The notes under the pieces are model-generated. The model was not told the origin of the DNA. It did not search any database and saw only the letters and a program-made list of their open reading frames with translations. A DNA stretch of 62,000 nucleotides from Phoronis australis (lineage: Eukaryota > Phoronida > Phoronidae): positions 998,596 to 1,060,595 of the forward strand of contig NMRA01000046.1 in NCBI GenBank assembly GCA_002633005.1, in the 5' to 3' direction. The translations under genes were made by a program, and so were the position numbers. Shown one piece after another: positions 34,801 to 46,880 of this stretch (within the stretch, counting starts at the first letter, position 1; each line of letters begins with the position of its first letter).

Positions 34801-37800
34801 TTCATCTTGAAAATCTATGTAACAATTGTTACTAATGCCATTGTTTTGGTATCAGTGTACCTTTCATTTATGCTAAATTTCACTAAAAGGACATAGTCAC
34901 ATCACCAAGTCAATAGCATGCTGGGACAAAGTAAAAATAGAATTTCACAGGATTTCTACTTTCAGAAAATATGAACAGAGATAATTTGATAGTTTTGTAG
35001 ATCATTTGCTTAGTGCAAGGACTGGTCAATAAAGTCCTACATAACCACAAGCATAATTTCGAAAAACTTGTCATGAACAATAAAAATGACACTTAGATGC
35101 AGATATAAAAGTGGTTGCAGTCAATCAATACAAAGTGACTAAACACTTGTGCACCCTTTTAATATTATATCAGTACAAAGTGACTGAAAATTTGTGCAGC
35201 TTTTTAATATTATATTTGCAACCATGCCTTAAAATTATCTATCATAATGAAACGCTTGTTATAACCATATTTGCACAAAATCATGAAATCATTAAATTCT
35301 ACTTTCACCTGACTTTATCAGAGCAATTCCAACATGTATTTGGGGACAACCCTGACCAGGGATTTGTGGGTATTTGAACAGACAAATAATGAATCAATCA
35401 TGTCTCACATGATAATGACAAAACTACATGCAAGATGTAGACATAGAATACAAAGTAATGGAAAACATAAACATTAACTGCTAAGTTAAACCTAAGCCCA
35501 CCACCTAAGTAAAGAGAATGTGTGGGCACATTGTAGTATACATAGGGGTATGTGCAAGGGTTTTGTTGATATGACACTGGACATATAACCAAACAAGCAA
35601 GTTATTCAAGCAAGTGAGAACTTTATGTTGTAAAATATGTCAAAGTTGATTATGCCCAGAATTATCTTTTCAATGGCTCGCTTCCAAACTGATTATTTTC
35701 TTACACAAGCAGAAAGTGCTTATGTTGTGGTTTTAGGATATTAAGTCTACTATATTCTACTGAAGATCTTGAAAATATTGTATTGCTCACGAAATTTTAG
35801 CAGTTCAAACACACGGGTGAGAAACAACATGACCGCCGGTCCTCTTAAATCGGACCGACTCACCCAAAACAGGACCTCCAGGGATCAAATGGTACCGTCG
35901 CACCAGAAAATGGGACTGACGCACCTAAAAACATGACTGCCCCACCAGAAAACAGGACCGTCGGGGACTGAACACGACCGCTGGGGATTGAAACAGCAGT
36001 GACAAACAAGTTAAGATTTATTACCGGTAGGCCTACACAGATCATACAATGGAGCTATATACGTATGCATATGCAGGTCTTGTGCCGATTACTCCAACGA
36101 AATCTTTTGTGTGCTACAGGACACTTCGCTTTGTAACAAGCGGCGCTTTTGAGTTTTAACCACAAACCAACCACGTTGCACGCTTTTGAGCTAAATAATT
36201 ATAACTTTATCCACTGCGTAAGTTTTAGAACAAAATGAAAATCGTTTTCTCCAATTTGACGTTTTAGTCAAGAAAAAAAAATGGGCGTTCTGGTTCTCGG
36301 GTGAAGCATCATAACTAGCCTTTGTGCGGCAAAGCAGTATACTAAATACACAGCTAGGCGCCGATGTGGCTAAAACACTGAACATGTAAAATCTTCACCG
36401 AATTAGTGTTATTAACGACACTCTTCCTTGAGTAAACTAAATTATTTATCGGCGCTCGCCGGGAAAATTGTCGTTCTGTCGTTATTCAGCTGCTAAAATT
36501 GAGATGTGTTCTTTTAGGTCGGCTTACATTGACCAGTTCCTTAATTGACCTATCGCAAGCTCCGCCCCTTGCGTAATGTCGAGTAACAAACAATAAGTTT
36601 TACCCAGCAACATGTTGTTTGTCGGGTAAAATGGCGGCTTGGAAACGAAGGTGTGTCAATAATGCTGCGTTCTAAATGGTCAGTTAAGTCGTCACTCAAA
36701 ATCCTGGCGATAAGTCAATTTTTTCACCGTTCAGTCAGCTCTTCTTCTCTTCTACGAGGTTGCTTACATGGCACAACAAATTATCGGAACTGGTTTCATT
36801 TCGTCATAAGTTTTTAGTATTTTAATACCAGCAAATCGAATTTCAGAACAAATCGTACTGCTGCAAAGTTGAGTCATCATCTTCCGAAAGATGTCGCAAA
36901 CTTTTAGGACATGTCGCGTGCTCATGTCATGAGCACTACAGACTTTTTTGTTACATTAGGCAAACAAATGACATTAATTAGATTGTTTTTCACTTAAGCG
37001 GCTGCAACCTGCAAGGTGAGTGTTGATTGACTCCTAGATTTTGCATGCGCCTGCTCTGCTCGCCAACTCTACATGTTGATATAAGTTTCACGACGAGGTG
37101 ATGAGCAGAACTATGGGAAATTTCGGGGATGTAATGAAGCTCCATAACGCAGTGCTACCAAGCTTTATTTTAGCGAGTCTTTACACAGCTAGCTGACCGG
37201 TTACATAATCACAAGCAGTATCATACAAAGACAATGATAACTACATATTGTCCGGCAGTCGTGTTCAGTCCCCGGCGGTCCTGTTTTCTGGTGGGGCGGT
37301 CATGTTTTTAGGTGCGTCAGTCCCATTTTCTGGTGCGACGGTCCCATTTGATCCAGGGAGGTCCTGTTTTGGGCGAGTCAGTCCGATTTAGAGGACCAGC
37401 GGTCATGTTGTTTCTCACCCGTGAAACAGTTTCACACAATAAAAATTTTCAAAATGTCCACAGATAATAGCTGCATTGTGTTCATGTTCTGTTATTTCTT
37501 GTTTTGAAAATTAAAAGCACTTGGTTTGGTGTCATACTGGCTTCTAATCCTCATGACCATAAATCATAGATCCACTTGCTCAAGTTTTCTGAACTGACAA
37601 ATAAAACTAAATAACTGGATGATACACAACTTGCACCAATAATAAATAATTTCTTAATTATTCTGTTTATCACTATTGTGAACTTCATTCATAAACTGGG
37701 CAACAGAGGGCACTGCATGCAACATGAACTGACATGCATTCTGTAGAGCCAAGAACCTAGAAAAACCCTAGAAAATGCAAGAATTTGCAAGATACTGCCA

Positions 37801-40800
37801 TGTATTACAAGCAAAGCATATGATCACGCTGACTATGGGGGTACAACTGTAATCTTCGTCAAAAAATATCCAGTTTGGGAATGTGGAAACATAATTATTT
37901 TGCTGAAGGTTGAAGCTTGTATCAAATTTTAGAAATAAGCAATACTGGCTGTCCCAAATTCAAGAATCGTGATCAACAACATAGGAGTGTTCACCTTCAT
38001 GATTTTATAAACTGACAAATCTATTGACAGATTCTGTTTTTCAAAATGCTACCAGTATGTACCAGTGTACGGTGAACACATCCAACCACCTACATCCCAA
38101 TCTTTAGAGTCGAGAAAATTCAAATTCAGCCTCAATTTCAGTGTTTCAAATTTTAGAGACTGTCCAAACTGGCGAATTTTTACTGTAAGTCATGATACAT
38201 AAAAATTTCAAGAATAGCGCTCTTACAAAGAAATTATTAAAACAGCCCTGAAAACAAATGAGAACATCCTATTTGACCTCTATTTCGTAATAGGCCCTTT
38301 TGTCATACCAGGGTAGAAAGCACACAGATTATAGCAGCCTGTGTTGGTAACTCACCAAGCTAAACACAAACACAGTGTCTACACATATCAACAAGAGGGT
38401 GAATAGGCTAGCAACAATTCAATCTTTTCAATGGACTTCAACTGGGAGCCAAAGAAAGACTAGTTCAGCCTAGTTGAACAACTCATGCTCACAATCACAA
38501 TGGTACTTGAATTACTTCCTTAGGCTATATAACCAAGGAGAAAACCAGTACCATACATAGCCTACCAGCTTCAATCTGTTATTCCACTACTAAAGCAAAA
38601 TTAACTGTCAAGAACAGGACTTTGCTCCTAAGGCTTTATATAACTAAAAATAAATAATTAAAAATTGCAAATTGCAGGAGTACTTCCGCAAGAAGCAGCC
38701 TTGAAGTCATCTCTCCATTGCTATGTACATTTTATGGAGGAGGGCAACAAACCCAGTGCGCTTGTCCCATGTCAGCCTTCCTGAACTAATTCAAGAATTA
38801 AAGCTGAATTGGGTATATCTACATTCCAAATGTTATACCCATTTTGGACAACTTACAAACCACTCTTCCTAACCATAATGTCATGATGCTTAAAATACAC
38901 AAATACCAGTATAGTTGAACATGTACAACTCACAACAATCACAACTAGGAAGAATTTAACATTTAAGAAATTGCACTTCGTGGTGTCAGAATTAGTACGC
39001 ATCCCTTAAAATTTACATAATCTTTCAGCTCTAAACCAAAGGAGACAAAACAAATAACTTGGAAAGTATAACTTTGTGAGTTTGTGACAATGTGGATCTA
39101 AACACAAAAAGAGGCCACTTAATGTTAGAGATAATTTAACAATTAACTTGTAAGTATTGCTAATTGTCAGAACAGTAGAACATCTGGCATGAAGCCAAAC
39201 ACAGGGCAGTTATTAGAGAACCAATCCTGAAAGGTCATTATTTCAACAATTATTGATTTATTTCAAACTTCAGTACAAAGCATGTACTTGTGAAATGTAC
39301 ACAGCTGTAAATAAAATAGGAGTGCAATAACTTATTATAACTGGTTTCAGAACAGAACCGTGTTTATTTATTCGATTTCACAAACAGTCCAAATAAAAAT
39401 GACATTTCGTGTTCCACAGAAACTTGAACTTGTAAGATTTGCAGAAAAGTGCCAATTAAGTAGTAAAGCAAGAATTAAGAAAACAAAAACCTTAATTTTC
39501 GTGCATGGTACAATTAAGCTGACATGGAGAATGTGACACTATGGTTGGTCAGCAAGAAGTGACACTGTGGTTGACCAGCAGGAAGTGACAGTGTGGTTGA
39601 CCAGCAGGAAGTGACAGTGTGGTTGACCAGCATAATGAGGTATGCAATCTATAGATCTGTTGTATGTGGGTACCTGACTCTTCATCTAACTCACTCAGGA
39701 AACCTGTAGACTTATGCAACTTACTCAGTTAAGAGGAGACCCACTGGCAAAATGAGCAAGTAAAAAAGACATTTAAATTGAGCGAGGTTCATCACATTTT
39801 GATTTTTTATCTTGACGCTGAATTCTACATGACAGCAATTAAACCATTTATTGAGGCATTAACAATAGGCAGTGAATCACTACCAGTTTTTGTTGAGAAA
39901 CATTTTGTCGCTACTACAAGGTAATGCTTTCGAAAGTAAATATGATCAGATACACTATATTACAGCAAAGACTCAACTGAGAAGGATGAACAAATAACTA
40001 AAAGACACTTCTGTAAAACTACTGGGTAGAAATTTTCTACTTTTCCATTGAAAATCTGGTAGTCAGCAAAGTTACCTGGACTTGACACATACAGGTGCAG
40101 GTTACATTTGCAACCTGAAATTCAGAAATTTAACTAACTTACATTAGCCATTGCGTACATGTGTGAGTAGAGAGTTCAAACTAATACAAGTTTTCTCCAC
40201 CAAAGACTTTAAAGTCTATAGCTGACAAAGAGGTAACTGGTGAGAATGACATTATCTTAAAAATACCCTGATCTGACAGAACTTAAGAGTTGCCAAATTA
40301 AAATGCTCACGGAACTCTTGATTCGCTGGCTTCTTCTGTCTTTTTAATACACAATATTCTACGAGCTGGAACTTGTGTGACAAGAATTTCTATAAATGTG
40401 ACCTCGGATTTCAAGCAGGTCGCAAGTGACATGACCTGATGACTTTCAGTTTCATAGTGTCCAGGGCTGGTTGTAACTCTACTCAAAATCAAAATCAACT
40501 GTAATTCTAAGCCCCATAACATCAACTGTGATACTAAGTTCCATGATATCAACAATGTCAAGACCTTGTACAGTAATACTGTAGAGCTGGCAATCATCAA
40601 TTCATATTTATAGTTTCAACTGGTCAGTTATTTCACTATTACAGTTATAGTGAGTGGTCAGTTTCATAATAAGATAAAGAAGAAGTGGATTATTAAGCCA
40701 AAAAAATAACACACGAGTTTCATTCTGACAAAAGTATAAATATTATATATGAAACAAAAAATGCTACTTCATTGTTACCATCATAAATTTAAATCAACAG

Positions 40801-43800
40801 AGTAGTTGTATATTATGGCTTCTTGAACCTTTGAGATTAAGTAAAAATACTGAAAGAATTTTGATCAGCGTTTTGCTATAAAGGTGCCTTTTTTAGTAAA
40901 TATTATGAAAACGATGTGGTTGTGCGACCTAGTTAATGGCTGATTAATGTAAAGTAGAGAATGAAAGTTTACATGTTTTTTGCTTTCAGAAACTATATCA
41001 TTTTATATACAGTTAAATATCTATTGGTTTGGAAAGTTGGTGAGTTGGATATTTTCTCATTCTTGACCAAATTTATCATCAATTTCATATTAGATAAATA
41101 CAGTTTAACAGCTGGGAGATGACAGGAGTTCTAACTTCTACCAAATCCTAAACGAAAGCCAAGTTTTTCAATTTTTGAAGAAATTTCGGTCAGTCTCTTA
41201 CCTGTGGAAATGTGATTCAGTGTCCTCTAAACTGTTTAACTGATTCAAATTCAAAATGATTCTGATTCAGAATCTGAGCTTGAAATGTCTCATGTGTGAC
41301 AAGGCATCTTCCAGGTCAGGAGGGTATAAATTTCACCCAAAACCGTTCATTAACCATTGACAGTATTTTTTTCATCCGAAATTACTCTTCCTATTGACAA
41401 CCTGTCTTGTTCTATGATGTCACAGTTTTGGAATTTCATCAAGAAATGTATGTAAAGGCATCCCCTGAAAGTTTCATAGCAATCAACCAACAAATAATGA
41501 TTTTAAAGCATTGTTAATGACTGCACCCTATGTTACACATATCCTCAAAATTTATCTGGCACTGGGAAATGCAGCAAGATCTAAAAAACAAGTCATTAGT
41601 TCAGTTATGTTCATTCAATATGCAAGTGAAGACTCCCTTGACCAAAGGTTGAGTCTACAACAGCAATGTTGTATAATCTACAACAGATAGCATTAAAAAA
41701 TAATAGATATCACTCAACTCACCTAACTCTACGTTTGACAGCAATAGATGTGGGCATCTCTCGTATCGCTTGTAATTTCTTGAAATGTACATTCTCATCA
41801 TCTTCTTCTCCAAACTCTGCCATGCTACCATAATTGTGAAGCTCTATGTCACTCACAGACGAGGTTGCCAATGTCCTGGCCTCCGTGTGACTAAATCCAA
41901 TTTTGTTGTTCTTCATCGTTTTTGACCTTTTCATTTTCCTCACCTTTTCCCTTAACTTGGATCGTGAGAGAAGAGTACCCCAGTCAGAACCGTGAGCCTC
42001 TTTACTGGGAAGGTCACGGTCCCCTGCCCCCACGTCTGAAAAATCATTAAATTGCAACATAACTTTAATTCAAACACAGAATAACGTTAGTATGAAGGGT
42101 ACTAAACCCATCCCTCCTGGATAAGAAGTAAGCCCAGACTAACAAGCACACTATAAATATTACCACTTTTCGTGATATCAAATTCCTAGACGACCCCTCA
42201 CTTATTTACTTTTGAGATTATCTTTTTTCTCTACTTTCTAAGAAAATCATAAAAACATTATTTGCATGAGATGTTATCACCAAAATTTAAATTTACCTTG
42301 TCAATAGTGGCAAATGGGAAAATCACTTTGTAATTGATCATGTTCTGAGATAACAAATTTTGGTTGAATACTTCTGCTGTGGAAAAACAGCTTACTAAAC
42401 GAAATATGGAAATCCTTCATTTCACTTCTGCAACAATTTCTTAAAATCCAAGACAGAATTTAGTGGCCAGCTTTGCCCTCCCCCAAAACACCCCTGGGGT
42501 ATTCTCCCGAAAAAATAGGTACAGGAAGTCCTGCATGAGATAAAAATAGGCCCATTTCAATGCATAGTCTACAAATCGTGAAAAAGGCACCTACCATTAT
42601 CAATACCAAAATTCTTAGACCCATTTCAACATATGACTCAAAAAGTAGCCCAGTCTAACAAAAATAGTTCAGAAAAAATGCATGTGGAGTCTCTACTAGA
42701 AAAGGAGAGAAAACAACTTCGGCACAACACATCTTTTGTAAAAAGAACCACCTTAGCGATACCTCTATTAAATTCATTGACCCAAGCATAGGTATAGCCG
42801 GAGTTGGGGGCACTCAGTTTTTAGGGTAGGGGGTCAAAGGGGATTATCAGGGCTTCCAAATTAGGGGTGATTTTTATATCTGCTGTAAGAGAAAAACGTG
42901 ACCTCTGTTTATACCTGGATATAGAATTGTGTCTTGTAGAAAAACTACATAAAAATATATATATATTATTCATCTGGAAAACCTACAAAAATTATACCCT
43001 ATCCAGACTAGCCATTTTTAAAATCACCCCAGTATTCATACTGTGCAGAGAATGCTTAGACCAAAGTACAACAATAGTGATCTAACCCATTATTAAACTC
43101 ACTTAATCTCAACTGACTCCCCAAATTTATAACAAAATGGTGATATTTCAACCCAAGTCTATAAACAAAGTGTGAAAATGGCAACTTAACACCACTTTTC
43201 ACTATCAACACTAAATTTATAGGAACAGGAGTTTATTTGAGGGTTTTTTTCCTAAGATACTGAAGGGTGTAATATATGTTACTGAAATGGTTATGGCCTA
43301 ACGCTGATTTAGGTGTCAATATGGCTCTATTAATAGTATTTTGTCACGTCGATTTTTAATTGGTTTAATTTATACTAAGAGTGAAACTTGAGTTGTTACC
43401 ATTGATGCACAATAACCGCGCTATCTTTCATATTCACGTCAGCGTAAGCTTGCTTCAACTGCTTCGCCTCACATCTAAATCAGTAGACGATAGTCGGTGA
43501 ATTTACTGTTTAGAGTTAGAACTCCGTTAGAAACAACCAACTAAAGTCACTAGACAGTCACCAATCGCAAACTCCACACAAAAATTAAATATTAATGTCA
43601 AAAGAGAATTAGACGAGTGTCGGTAGGCTAAGCATGACATCGTTACTAGCCACGTTTACGAGTCTTACGAGTTTCAGGTCATGACTAACTGTAATAGACA
43701 ATGTACAGGCCCACTGATAGGGCTATTCGACTTACCCTGGGTCGTGTCATGATTTATTGCCCTACCCCATCTCACACTTGCTTTTTTGACACTCATCTCA

Positions 43801-43805
43801 CTCAT
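13873..43805 (-). CDS. TMC7-like: Transmembrane channel-like protein (TMC5/TMC7-like), 16 exons
   Basis: TMC proteins are multi-pass membrane proteins related to anoctamins; TMC1/2 form hair-cell mechanotransduction channels, and the TMC5/6/7/8 branches are less understood. Minus-strand exons: 43736-43805, 41723-42035, 31667-31736, 30959-31040, 30504-30745, 29850-30010, 28368-28515, 27296-27457, 23963-24135, 22818-22944, 21726-21823, 21124-21307, 18931-19061, 17705-17860, 15752-15830 and 13873-14085. All phases agree (2409 nt, ~802 aa), close to family size. Landmarks: IREMPTSIAVKRRVR (~110-127), LELWRKSFRTIEG (~166-178), first membrane helix FLKWLFFLNIYIGFLMLLF, CNQVFGGWDF (~340), CWETYVGQQLYKL (from ~517, the TMC-domain signature), NVLNLIYSQTICW (~570), GCGPFR (~660) and EGRDKHFLLTKL near the C-terminus. 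An in-frame TAA lies just upstream of the chosen ATG. Subfamily assignment is from memory of the families, not alignment. Confidence 0.9.
15981..17339. mobile_element. TTAA-type TIR element, 1359 bp (Kolobok/piggyBac-like)
   Basis: The left end GGTTATCTCCAACCTTATT and the right end AATAAGGTTGGAGATAACC are inverted repeats of each other. TTAA precedes the left end (15977-15980) and TGAA follows the right end (17340-17343), consistent with a TTAA target duplication with one substitution. Open frames inside are short and unrecognised, so it is non-autonomous. It lies in the TMC intron between 15830 and 17705. Confidence 0.65.
19158..20034 (+). mobile_element. Truncated Penelope-like retroelement (GIY-YIG end) between inverted repeats
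   Basis: The plus strand from about 19410 to 19860 carries broken frames. They read VCIPYVRGISERI, then VIYEYKCDKCSENYVGET, then KAIEIRVHRPSLNKDPGLDL. This succession is the RT-to-GIY-YIG end of Penelope-like elements: the GIY/YIG equivalents are the VIY and YVG blocks, and the terminal RP-LN block is usual. Frame breaks include one near 19566 and a 19-bp duplication near 19665. Sequence at 19158-19306 is repeated inverted at 19880-20034, like the pseudo-LTRs of Penelope elements. It is dead and lies in a TMC intron. Confidence 0.75.
21940..22330. repeat. GGCCAGTRTYGCCTGGCTA minisatellite
   Basis: About fifteen units of 25-27 bp alternate between CTAGATATAG and CTATAGACAG spacers around GGCCAGTATTGCCTGGC or GGCCAGTGTCGCCTGGC. 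Each unit contains the dyad GCCAG-N6-CTGGC. The alternation gives a higher-order period of about 52 bp. It is in the TMC intron between 21823 and 22818, with no coding potential. Confidence 0.85.
24953..26622. other. Assembly duplication around gap n at 25847, with allelic VNTR
   Basis: Bases 24953-25846 and 25848-26622 are two copies of the same intronic sequence, each starting TTTCCAGAATTTTCCATG and ending GACTACCTAA, with scattered differences. The left copy is ~120 bp longer because it has three units of a 61-bp repeat (containing GGCTGGATATTTATCC and CATCATGGATGCAAC) where the right copy has one. This fits two alleles of one locus differing in repeat number. Confidence 0.88.
28258..28375 (-). 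repeat. Tandem duplication carrying a TMC splice donor
   Basis: Two 55-bp units (28258-28312 and 28321-28375) differ by one or two bases. Each contains ACTTACAGTGAATT, on the minus strand AATTCACT|GTAAGT. The unit at 28321-28375 includes the true exon end at 28368. The other supplies a downstream decoy donor just below 28305. Reading to the decoy reaches an in-frame stop. Confidence 0.85.
32813..33075 (-). CDS. Candidate alternative first coding exon of the TMC gene
   Basis: On the minus strand an ATG (33075-33073), preceded in frame by a TGA, opens an 87-codon frame. It ends at CACAG|GTGATT in phase 2, the same phase as the exon ending at 41723, so it can splice directly to the exon at 31667-31736. 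The product would be ~762 aa with a basic N-terminus starting MSSNSVRRRNNKV. It lies inside the large intron between exons 2 and 3. It is not a recognised domain; evidence is frame, start context and phase only. Confidence 0.45.
34536..34622. repeat. 20-bp tandem repeat, four units
   Basis: The unit CATAAATAGCTGATCAGATT repeats four times almost perfectly, in a TMC intron. Each unit contains the TGATCA palindrome. There are no spacers of variable sequence, so this is a simple minisatellite. Confidence 0.9.
35129..35218. repeat. Two-unit ~48-bp tandem repeat
   Basis: The blocks TACAAAGTGACT and TTTTTAATATTATAT recur twice in the same order in TMC intron sequence. Confidence 0.7.
35812..37423. 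mobile_element. 1612-bp element with 172-bp terminal inverted repeats
   Basis: The left arm (35812-35984) and right arm (37252-37423) are inverted copies, ~93 percent identical by eye, starting CACGGGTGAGAAACAACATG. AAACA flanks both ends (35807-35811 and 37424-37428), a likely 5-bp target duplication. Each arm is built of ~21-bp subrepeats such as GTCGCACCAGAAAATGGGACT, GACGCACCTAAAAACATGACT and GCCCCACCAGAAAACAGGACC. The 1.27-kb centre has no recognisable transposase. It lies in the big TMC intron. The superfamily is unassigned. Confidence 0.8.
37429..41722. other. TMC intron stretch without recognisable genes
   Basis: AT-rich intron sequence. Apart from the 26-bp tandem repeat at 39535-39632, I see no element, RNA gene or conserved frame. 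The 97-codon minus frame at 40307-40600 has no recognisable features. Confidence 0.6.
39535..39632. repeat. 26-bp tandem repeat, four units
   Basis: The unit GACAGTGTGGTTGACCAGCA plus GGAAGT occurs about four times with minor changes; the first unit has TATGGTTGGTCAGCAAG. Confidence 0.9.
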
Positions 43806-44200
43806 GACAGATTACAGGTGAGGCGATAAACTGTCCCCTAAACTCTTAGTAATAGGCCTATAACCGAAACGACCACTAAGTAACAAGAGGGATACCTTCT
43901 GTAAACATTCGACCACAAACGGGAACCAAATATTGTCAGCGCGCCGCTGTGGCGATGATACGAACCACTTTCTCTCCAGGAAGGCGCAGGGCTAGGAAAA
44001 CAAGAAAACCGTGCCACCCCCATTCAAAAAACTTGAAAAGGTTAGGACTTATCTTTGAGCATAGATCGAGTATCTGTGCTTTGAAGTATGGTCGGTTGGT
44101 ATTTTGTTTAATTAGCATTAGTGAATTAATATTTCGTATACAAGAGAACTTTTAAAGATGGCACAATAAATCTCATTACCGCCCTGCCGCAAAAGTTAGG
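43806..44200 (-). promoter_or_regulatory. Putative 5' region of the TMC gene
   Basis: This is the sequence immediately upstream of the chosen start codon, with locally higher CpG around 43900-43990. No TATA box is positioned for the minus strand. The assignment rests only on position. Confidence 0.25.
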
Positions 44201-45536
44201 TTTGTGCCTGGGTCGGGATACTCAACAGTTTTCTATCGTAAATTGCGTTTACCCATCATTTAACATTTTTAACCCGAAAAATACTTATCTATTGCTTTCA
44301 AATTCTATTTACAGTCCTTTTGGTTTATATTATTTTAAATATGTCAAACTTTTGTAAAATATGACACTCTTCTACAGCGTTCTGCTACAAAAATGGGCTC
44401 TTATAGAATATCAGCCTAACAAGCCAATTCAAAAAGACTCCCATCCCAGCCGATCGTCCACTATATGGCACCTAAGCATGTACTGTCTTGGTTCCAAAAC
44501 GTAGTTATTTCAAAAGCATAAGATAATTATACTAAGTCCACTTTCTATCATGTTTATCATGGAGATAACTGCTACATTCTACTGTTGAACTGGTAGTATT
44601 AATCATCGATAACCCTTTTACTCACTTAATGGTATGACTTTGGTCTTTTTCCCCATTTTATTTGAATACGTCTCAGATACCGTAACAACATGCACGAGTA
44701 TGAAACGTTGCACAACACGTGTGGTATCATTTTACTTTTCGAAATTGTCTGGAAATAAAAACCGCCAGTTATGGTGTTTTCAAAAGTCGTGAAACCATAG
44801 ATATCCGATACTCTGTTATAACCTATGGTGAAACTCAACTTTTGTTGTCCAATATGAAGCTCGGACGGATGATGGGTCCATCCGATGTAAGCACGGGCGA
44901 GAGACGCTATTGTGGTGGAAAAGAAAGAATACGTTGCTGAATATCATTGTCGTGTTGCTTATCGAAGGCTATTATTTTATTCAGTTCCCGTCGCAATACG
45001 AAAAAAAAACCCAGAAAATCAATTCAGTAATCCTGGACATGAATGGTTCTTCCCTCAATACAATTGCTGCGGTTTTGCTAAACAATGACCATTTCAAAAT
45101 ATGCCATTCACGGCCGCAAGTTGTATTGTCCGTCGGGCCAATAAGTTGAGCAATGACTTTTCTATCATAGTCCTTCCTATTTTGGAGTCCGCCTTTTCAA
45201 TCAACAGTTCGAGCTTTATATTGGAAAATGAAGCCTGAAACTTGAATGGAAGAAGTCTGTCCAAATGTGTGATTTTGAGAGACACGGACGTCAAAAAGAA
45301 CGCGCCGTTACCTGCCTTAGGCATATGAATAAAAGATAAAAACAGCCAAAATAAAGTTGAAACTTTTTTATCCATTGCGACCCCTAGGTTTGAAAGTCCC
45401 CTGCAACGAACAAACTTTTTATCAGTCGAGGTGCCTACCAGCCCCTGGACAAACCGACTTGGTATGTGTTTGCTCCTGGTGGGAAAATCGATACTTTACA
45501 TCCCACAAGTTTTTCTTTCATTCTTATGAGATTTTG

Positions 45537-45745
45537 TCAAGTGGCAACTTCATCGGCTTCCCTGTCGTTCCAATATAGCTCAGCAAACTCTATCTCCGGA
45601 GTTTTCTCCTTAGTAGCTTCTACACCAATCTCCATGAACAGGCCTGTCAGGGGTAAACCAAGGACGTCTTTCCACAGAACTAAATACGTGGAGATGATTC
45701 CAGTAATTGACCTTAGTAGGTGGCCAATACTGATTGTGGCAGCCT
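45537..45745 (-). pseudogene. Unassigned coding-like ORF, probably a decayed gene fragment
   Basis: A minus-strand frame without an ATG reads ISIGHLLRSITGIISTYLVLW, then a charged stretch LFMEIGVEATKEKTPEIEF and AELYWNDREADEVAT before a TGA. Its amino-acid composition looks protein-like, with a hydrophobic segment then an acidic one. A separate minus frame at 45308-45375 starts MDKKVSTLFWLFLSFIHM, like a signal peptide, and ends at a possible donor. I cannot connect them or name a family, and stops lie between. A remnant of a duplicated or transposed gene is possible. Confidence 0.25.
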
Positions 45746-46858
45746 AATTCGACTTGTAATCAATAAAAAAAACTTTGACTGTGAGTTCTTTGGTCCAGAA
45801 TAACCATACCACGAACGTTGATTGATATCTACAGATAGGAGACTATAAGTGGGCTGCTTCAGTGACTTAAAAAATAAAAATAAGCAGTGCAGCATCCTGG
45901 AAAAATAAACTAGATATCAGCTTAAATTTGCCTTCCATCATAAACACTAACGTTCGATTTAGCTAGACTAGCCTACGTTATAACGTTGGTCACAGTTTGA
46001 TGATTTCAGGAGCTGGACTCAGGCATTTCGTTATTACTTGAGACTAGACGCTTCATGTCGGCTAGTTGAGCTGTGTCATTTTAGGAAGGATTAACAAATG
46101 TGCCAATTCTTTTTAGTTCTCATCTGAGTAAGAAACCGTGTTGAGACCAATTTTGTTGCGGTAAGGGGTCTTAATCTAAAGTTCACTTCTCTGACGCCTA
46201 TTAAAACGCAAGCTTTTTATCGTAAAGATTAGTGTCGGGTGTTAAAACGAACAGTACAGTAATAATAAATGACAAGAAAATAGCAAAGAACCTGAAATAT
46301 TACAATCCTTAACAGAAAATGCTGAACTGTTAAATCTGAAGTACACTGATGTTGAAAACAAACCTTGAATTGTCAAATATATCCGAAGGTTCTCAGGGAA
46401 CTCTTCTGTTTTCCACGTCAGCCTGCTTTCCCTTTAGCGGTACCCTCGTTTTCTCGTTCAGTTTGACCGTCCCCAATACACTATGTAATAATGCTACGTT
46501 GAGACTAGGGGCCGTTTATTTCTGTCAACAGCACAGTAAGCCGCATCCAGTGACTTACAAAACAACATAATGTGTGCTTGATCATGCGGACTGACTAATT
46601 TGACTGACAGCTGGGAGACACCGACGTAATATTTCTAAGGGTTTGGCGATATTGATCGTGATTCGCTGTATTCAGACGAAACCAGTTGAAAAGTCCGAGG
46701 CCCATTAATGGTAATTCAACGAGGTCGGATGACAATCATCAGATCAAACAACTTGGTTCGAGACTACCCTCAATAAAATCTGCATATTTGGAAGGTTCCG
46801 TGGGTTACAACGTTCTATGAGCCAATTTTAAATTGAAAATTAAGAAAGACGAACCCAC

Positions 46859-46880
46859 CTGCTGGAGTTATGGTACTCAT
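46859..46880 (-). other. Possible distal alternative start exon for the TMC gene
   Basis: On the minus strand an ATG opens seven codons (MSTITPA) and one base, then a GTGGGT donor. The phase (1) equals that of the chosen first exon at 43736-43805, so it could splice to the exon at 41723-42035. A match this short can arise by chance. Confidence 0.2.
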
